NCBI GenBank assembly: GCA_946624005.1
Contig: CAMORS010000019.1
Coordinates: forward strand, 1 to 36,561
From: an uncultured Prevotella sp.
Lineage (GTDB): Bacteria > Bacteroidota > Bacteroidia > Bacteroidales > Bacteroidaceae
Direction: 5' to 3'
Length of the DNA stretch: 36,561 bases
Below, in pieces: positions 33,146-36,561 of this stretch. The first letter of the stretch is position 1, and the number at the start of each line of letters is the position of its first letter. The notes beneath the pieces were generated by a model. That model saw only the letters and a list, made by a program, of their open reading frames with translations. It was not told where the DNA came from and did not search any database. Both the position numbers and the translations under genes were made by a program.

Positions 33146-33592
33146 ATGGAAATAGAAGGAAAAATCATAGTGGTACTGCCCGAGCAGGGCGGTGTTTCCA
33201 ACCGCACAGGAAACGCATGGAAGAGTCAGGAATACGTCATCGAGACACACGAGCAATATCCGCGTAAGTGTTGTTTCCGCGTCTTTGGTGCCGATCGCAT
33301 CGCTGCAATGAACATCCAGAGTGGCGAGGAGCTGCGTGTCAGCTTCGACATCGACGCCCATGAATACAATGGCCGCTGGTTCAACAACATCACGGCATGG
33401 AAGGTAGAGCGCATCGACCCGGCAGCAGCACAGGCAGCAGCCATGGGCATGCAACCACAAGCTGGCGGCACAGCTTTCCCGCCACCTCCAGCTCCAGGCG
33501 AAGGCGCACAGCCCGCACAGCAACAGCCGGCACCCTTCCCACCGGCACAGCCCGCCACGGAAGAGGCTCCTGCTGACGACCTGCCCTTCTAA
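33146..33592 (+). CDS. DUF3127 protein with OB-like fold and SSB-type C-terminal tip
   Basis: 148 residues. Residues 1-92 form the DUF3127 domain (MEIEGKIIVVLPEQGGVSNR, SQEYVIETHEQYPRKCCFRVFG, VSFDIDAHEYNGRWFNNITAWKVE), whose strand pattern recalls a single-stranded-DNA-binding OB fold; the WFNNITAWKVE strand is especially SSB-like. A Pro/Gln/Ala-rich, probably disordered tail follows (about 95-138), ending EEAPADDLPF. Bacterial SSB proteins end in the same kind of tip (DDDIPF), through which they recruit repair and replication enzymes. The gene is divergent from dnaN. I infer a nucleic-acid-binding partner of replication or repair; no canonical SSB is in the window. Confidence 0.88.
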   Translation: MEIEGKIIVVLPEQGGVSNRTGNAWKSQEYVIETHEQYPRKCCFRVFGADRIAAMNIQSGEELRVSFDIDAHEYNGRWFNNITAWKVERIDPAAAQAAAMGMQPQAGGTAFPPPPAPGEGAQPAQQQPAPFPPAQPATEEAPADDLPF

Positions 33593-33638
33593 ACGGGTCA
33601 TCCCCTACCCCGCTCCCAGGGGCTACATTTCATTAATT

Positions 33639-33694
33639 CAACTCACAGGCCGACAACCCTCCGTCTTTTTTGGGGGTTGTCGGCCTGCGAGTTG
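33639..33694 (+). terminator. Very strong terminator hairpin
   Basis: CAACTCACAGGCCGACAACCC pairs with GGGTTGTCGGCCTGCGAGTTG, 20 of 21 positions, around a 14-base loop containing CTTTTTT. It lies 46 bases after the DUF3127 stop and 29 bases before the next promoter's upstream box. Confidence 0.85.
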
Positions 33695-33723
33695 AGAAGG
33701 TACACATGTTTACTGCCACATTT

Positions 33724-33755
33724 CTTGCACGATTGGAAAAAAAACGTTACCTTTG
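33724..33755 (+). promoter_or_regulatory. Promoter of the kinase / nucleotidyltransferase / guaA run
   Basis: CTTG (33724-33727, one off TTTG), 20 bases, TACCTTTG (33748-33755). The expected start near 33762 is about 33 bases before the ATG at 33795. Confidence 0.8.
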
Positions 33756-33794
33756 CAACCGAAAAAGCATTTTTTACTTGCATCAGCTGATAAC

Positions 33795-35354
33795 ATGAAA
33801 CAACTGACAGAACTATACCGACAGTGGAACGGCACGGAACCGGCTACAACGGAACAGCTGCCAGGAGCAGGCAGCAACCGAGCCTACTACCGCCTGACAG
33901 GCCGTGACGGACGGTCGGTGATAGGGGTCGTAGGCACCAGTCGAGACGAAGACCATGCCTTCATCACCCTGGCGCGCCACTTCACCAAGCGGAAACTGCC
34001 CGTACCAGAGGTACTCGCAGTGAGCGACGACGAGCTGCGCTACCTGCAGCAAGACCTTGGCACACGGTCGCTCTACGACGTCATTCGCGGCGGCCGGGAG
34101 GCTGGCGGACGCTATAACCAAAAGGAGAAAGAGCTGCTAAGACGCACCATCCGCGAACTGCCCAACATCCAGATTCGTGGAGCCCGAGGGCTCGATTGGT
34201 CGTGTTGCTACCCGCAGCCGAAGTTCAACGCCGACAGCGTCCTGTTCGACCTCAACTACTTCAAGTATTGCTTCCTGAAACCCACCGACATCGACTTCCA
34301 CGAACTGAAGCTGGAAGCCAACTTCCGCCTGATGGCCAAAGACCTGACTGCAGAAACGGGGACTGCCTTCCTCTATCGCGACTTCCAGGCTCGCAACGTG
34401 ATGCTCAGTCGCGACGACAAGCCCTACTTCATCGATTTCCAAGGCGGAAGGAAAGGTCCTTATTATTACGACCTTGCCTCCTTCCTTTGGCAGGCATCTG
34501 CACGCTACCCCGACAGACTGCGCCGCGAACTCATTGCCGATTATTACGACTCGCTGCGCAACTACACCGAGGTGCCGTCGATGCAGCACTTCACCGAACG
34601 GCTCCACCTCTTTGTGCTTTTTCGTACTTTGCAGGTATTGGGAGCTTATGGCTTCCGGGGCTATTTCGAACGCAAGAAGCATTTCATCGAGAGCATACCG
34701 CCCGCCATCGACAACCTGCGCCAGATGCTCAGCGAGAACGACTTCCCCTACCCTTACCTCGTCGAGATACTCCAACGGCTGACAGAACTGCCGCAATTTG
34801 CACCGCAAGAAGAAAGCACGGTAAAACGAGCCGACGGCTATCGGACCGCCGAGACAAACGTCTACGAGGCCAATCCGAAGGACGGGCCCGCCACTTTCTC
34901 TAAATACGACGGCAAAGGACCCTTGGTGGTTCGCGTCTACAGTTTCTCTTATCATAAAGGTATACCTGAGGACGAGTCGGGCAATGGCGGCGGCTATGTC
35001 TTCGACTGCCGTTCGACGCACAACCCCGGTCGCTATGAGCCTTACAAACAGCTCACGGGTCTTGACGAGCCTGTCATCCGTTTCCTTGAAGACGATGGCG
35101 AGATTCTCACCTTCCTCGACAGCGTCTACCGTCTGGCCGACGCTCATGTGGCCCGCTATCTGCAGCGTGGCTTCACATCGCTGATGTTCGCCTTCGGATG
35201 TACCGGCGGACAGCATCGCTCGGTATATTCCGCGCAGCATCTGGCAGAGCATATCCACCGGAAGTTCGGCATCGAGGTGCGTATCTGCCACCGCGAACAG
35301 AACATCACCCAAATACTTCCTAATTCAACCATCGTAACTCAACCATCATCATGA
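33795..35354 (+). CDS. AmgK-like sugar kinase fused to RapZ C-terminal domain
   Basis: 519 residues. Residues about 1-330 are an aminoglycoside-phosphotransferase-fold kinase: a glycine-rich GAGSNRAYYRL, catalytic Asp196 in YRDFQARNVM and metal Asp214 in FIDFQGG. This is the fold of AmgK, which phosphorylates MurNAc/GlcNAc at C1 in wall-sugar recycling. Residues about 374-505 match the C-terminal half of RapZ, with VFDCRSTHNPGRYEPYKQ, LTGLDEPVIRFL and FGCTGGQHRSV (Cys469). The RapZ N-terminal Walker-A ATPase is absent; in E. coli the C-terminal half binds glucosamine-6-phosphate and small RNA to tune GlmS. The stop overlaps the next start (ATGA), so the pair is translationally coupled. The sugar specificity is inferred. 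A TTG-started longer frame would begin inside the promoter. Confidence 0.88.
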   Translation: MKQLTELYRQWNGTEPATTEQLPGAGSNRAYYRLTGRDGRSVIGVVGTSRDEDHAFITLARHFTKRKLPVPEVLAVSDDELRYLQQDLGTRSLYDVIRGGREAGGRYNQKEKELLRRTIRELPNIQIRGARGLDWSCCYPQPKFNADSVLFDLNYFKYCFLKPTDIDFHELKLEANFRLMAKDLTAETGTAFLYRDFQARNVMLSRDDKPYFIDFQGGRKGPYYYDLASFLWQASARYPDRLRRELIADYYDSLRNYTEVPSMQHFTERLHLFVLFRTLQVLGAYGFRGYFERKKHFIESIPPAIDNLRQMLSENDFPYPYLVEILQRLTELPQFAPQEESTVKRADGYRTAETNVYEANPKDGPATFSKYDGKGPLVVRVYSFSYHKGIPEDESGNGGGYVFDCRSTHNPGRYEPYKQLTGLDEPVIRFLEDDGEILTFLDSVYRLADAHVARYLQRGFTSLMFAFGCTGGQHRSVYSAQHLAEHIHRKFGIEVRICHREQNITQILPNSTIVTQPSS

Positions 35355-36103
35355 GACAAGCCATGATTTTTGCCGCCGGATTAGGGACTCGGCTGAAACC
35401 TATTACCGACACCATGCCCAAAGCCCTGGTGCCAGTATCGGGCAAGCCCCTGCTATGGCATGTGGTGATGAAGCTGAAGCAGGAAGGCTTCGAGCGCATC
35501 ATCGTCAACGTGCACCACTTTGCCCAACAGATCATAGACTATCTCCAGGCCAACGACAACTTCGGCCTCGACATCCGCATCAGCGACGAGAGCGGGAAGC
35601 TGCTCGAAACGGGGGGAGGCATCCGTAAAGCACTGCCACTCTTCGAACGCGACCAACCGATATTGATACACAATGTGGATATCCTGAGCAACGTCAATCT
35701 GCAGGCGCTCTACGACCGTCCCTATCCGCGACATGCCGACGCGGCCCTACTGGTAAGTCAGCGAAAGACGAAACGCTATCTGCTCTTCGACCAATCAGAC
35801 TGTTTGGTGGGCTGGACAAACATCGAGACACACGAGGTGAAGTCGCCCTATCCCGAGTTTGGCTATTCGCAGATGCTGGCCTTCAGCGGCATTCACGTGA
35901 TCATGCCCGAGCTCTGCTCCCTCATGCACACATGGCCCGAACGTTTCCCGATCATCGACTTCTACCTTCACCATTGCAGCGAGACAGACATCCGCTGTGT
36001 CGTGAAGGAAGACCTGCAGCTCCTCGATGTGGGCAAGCTCGAAACGCTCGAAGCTGCAGAAGACTTTATCGCCCATCAACTTGACAAATCGTCAACTCGT
36101 TAA
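35351..36103 (+). CDS. MurU-like sugar-1-phosphate nucleotidyltransferase
   Basis: 250 residues, single Rossmann-like NTP_transferase domain. The N-terminal signature is [20 protein letters not shown] with the PVSGKPLL continuation. The metal-binding aspartate lies in HNVDIL, and [12 protein letters not shown] matches the sugar-contact loop. Short enzymes of this size include MurU (MurNAc-1-phosphate uridylyltransferase) and the mannose/heptose-1-phosphate guanylyltransferases. The partner gene, an AmgK-like kinase overlapping by four bases, favours MurU: together they would turn recovered MurNAc into UDP-MurNAc. Its last codons lie in a CGTCAACT repeat. Confidence 0.87.
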   Translation: MRQAMIFAAGLGTRLKPITDTMPKALVPVSGKPLLWHVVMKLKQEGFERIIVNVHHFAQQIIDYLQANDNFGLDIRISDESGKLLETGGGIRKALPLFERDQPILIHNVDILSNVNLQALYDRPYPRHADAALLVSQRKTKRYLLFDQSDCLVGWTNIETHEVKSPYPEFGYSQMLAFSGIHVIMPELCSLMHTWPERFPIIDFYLHHCSETDIRCVVKEDLQLLDVGKLETLEAAEDFIAHQLDKSSTR

Positions 36104-36113
36104 CTCGTCAACT
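36086..36113. repeat. CGTCAACT array at the MurU-like stop codon
   Basis: TCGTCAACTCGTTAACTCGT and then CAACT, with the stop TAA (36101-36103) inside. It encodes the final SSTR residues and fills most of the 20-base gap to guaA. A related TCAACCATC / AACTCAACCATC repeat ends the preceding kinase gene (35322-35350). Confidence 0.7.
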
Positions 36114-36123
36114 AAATAATTAT

Positions 36124-36561
36124 ATGCAACAGAAAATCATCATCCTCGACTTCGGCAGCCAGACCACTCAGCTTATCGGCCGCCGCGTGCGTGAGCTCGA
36201 CACCTTCTGTGAGATTCTGCCTTACAACAAGTTTCCCACCGTCGAGGCGGACTTACAATCCGGCTCCGTCATTGGTGTCATTCTCTCAGGTTCGCCTTTC
36301 TCGGTACACGACCCGGAAGCGTTCCAGGTAGACCTCAGCCAGTTTGTGGGCAAAGTGCCTGTCTTGGGCATCTGCTACGGAGCTCAGTATATCTCGCACA
36401 CCAACGGTGGACGCGTGGAGAAAACCAATACGCGTGAGTACGGTCGTGCCCACCTGCAGTACATCGACAAGGAGAACCCACTCTTCCGAGGCTTCGACGA
36501 CAACTCGCAGGTGTGGATGAGCCACGGCGACAGCATCACCGCCATTCCCGAAGGCTTCCAG
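36124..36561 (+). CDS. guaA: GMP synthase (glutamine-hydrolysing), 5' part
   Basis: First 146 residues; the gene runs off the window end. This is the class I glutamine amidotransferase domain: [19 protein letters not shown] at the N-terminus, the oxyanion segment [10 protein letters not shown], nucleophile Cys84 in GICYGAQ, and EYGRAHL, with VWMSHGD expected just before the catalytic His/Glu pair further on. It converts XMP to GMP using glutamine ammonia. The ATP-pyrophosphatase and dimer domains lie outside. It follows the MurU-like gene by 20 bases without a visible promoter, so it may be read from 33748 onwards. Confidence 0.96.
   Translation, partial: MQQKIIILDFGSQTTQLIGRRVRELDTFCEILPYNKFPTVEADLQSGSVIGVILSGSPFSVHDPEAFQVDLSQFVGKVPVLGICYGAQYISHTNGGRVEKTNTREYGRAHLQYIDKENPLFRGFDDNSQVWMSHGDSITAIPEGFQ

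Noticed and set aside
33753..33794. Upstream extension of the kinase-RapZ protein
   Set aside because: It would start at a TTG inside the -7 box, so it cannot be on the expected transcript; ATG 33795 is preferred.

Overview
The window looks like a chromosomal segment of a Prevotellaceae-type member of the Bacteroidota. The evidence is repeated Bacteroidetes promoters (TTTG, 19-20 bases, TAnnTTTG), weak Shine-Dalgarno sites, and families typical of the phylum: a DUF4270 lipoprotein, DUF3127, a TPR/AraC one-protein sensor, BspA-type leucine-rich repeats, and dnaN / DnaQ-like exonuclease / coaBC gene order. By eye the G+C is in the mid-to-high 50s, except for an AT-richer stretch around the leucine-rich-repeat gene. 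I found no rRNA, tRNA, CRISPR array, IS element or prophage.

Layout. 1-366: short tandem arrays, no convincing gene. 367-2541 (-): secreted BspA-like protein. 2740-5454 (+): Rpn/PD-(D/E)XK protein with an in-frame 12-bp minisatellite, nitroreductase, polytopic membrane protein. 5554-9189 (-): an envelope group of dipeptidase (C69), MltF-like lytic transglycosylase and SGNH esterase. 9354-21178 (+): the most unusual region, made of a 52-aa peptide, a 56-aa lipoprotein stub, a TPR/transmembrane/AraC regulator and a giant (about 3204 aa) LamG/FN3/BACON-like surface protein. 21179-21686: gene-free, with a hairpin, a long palindrome and a 22-bp tandem array. 21687-26659 (-): CstA-type transporter, small outer-membrane barrel, nadC, M23 peptidase and a YbjN-like protein. 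27050-29570 (+): short starch-synthase-like protein, DUF4270 lipoprotein and a 42-aa protein. 29610-32895 (-): dnaN, exonuclease, coaBC. 33146-33592 (+): DUF3127 protein with an SSB-like tail. 33795-36561 (+): AmgK-like kinase fused to a RapZ C-terminal domain, a MurU-like nucleotidyltransferase, and the start of guaA.

Three observations stand out. First, the 9354-21178 module looks like a self-contained sensor/giant-adhesin locus, with matching GC-rich hairpin repeats written into the N-terminal coding regions of both large genes. Second, the kinase-RapZ fusion overlapping a MurU-like gene suggests amino-sugar sensing joined to cell-wall sugar salvage. Third, nearly every same-strand gene junction carries a short tandem array abutting or containing the upstream stop codon, with a different unit at most junctions. 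The DUF3127 protein, divergent from dnaN and ending in an SSB-type acidic tip, is a fourth lead.
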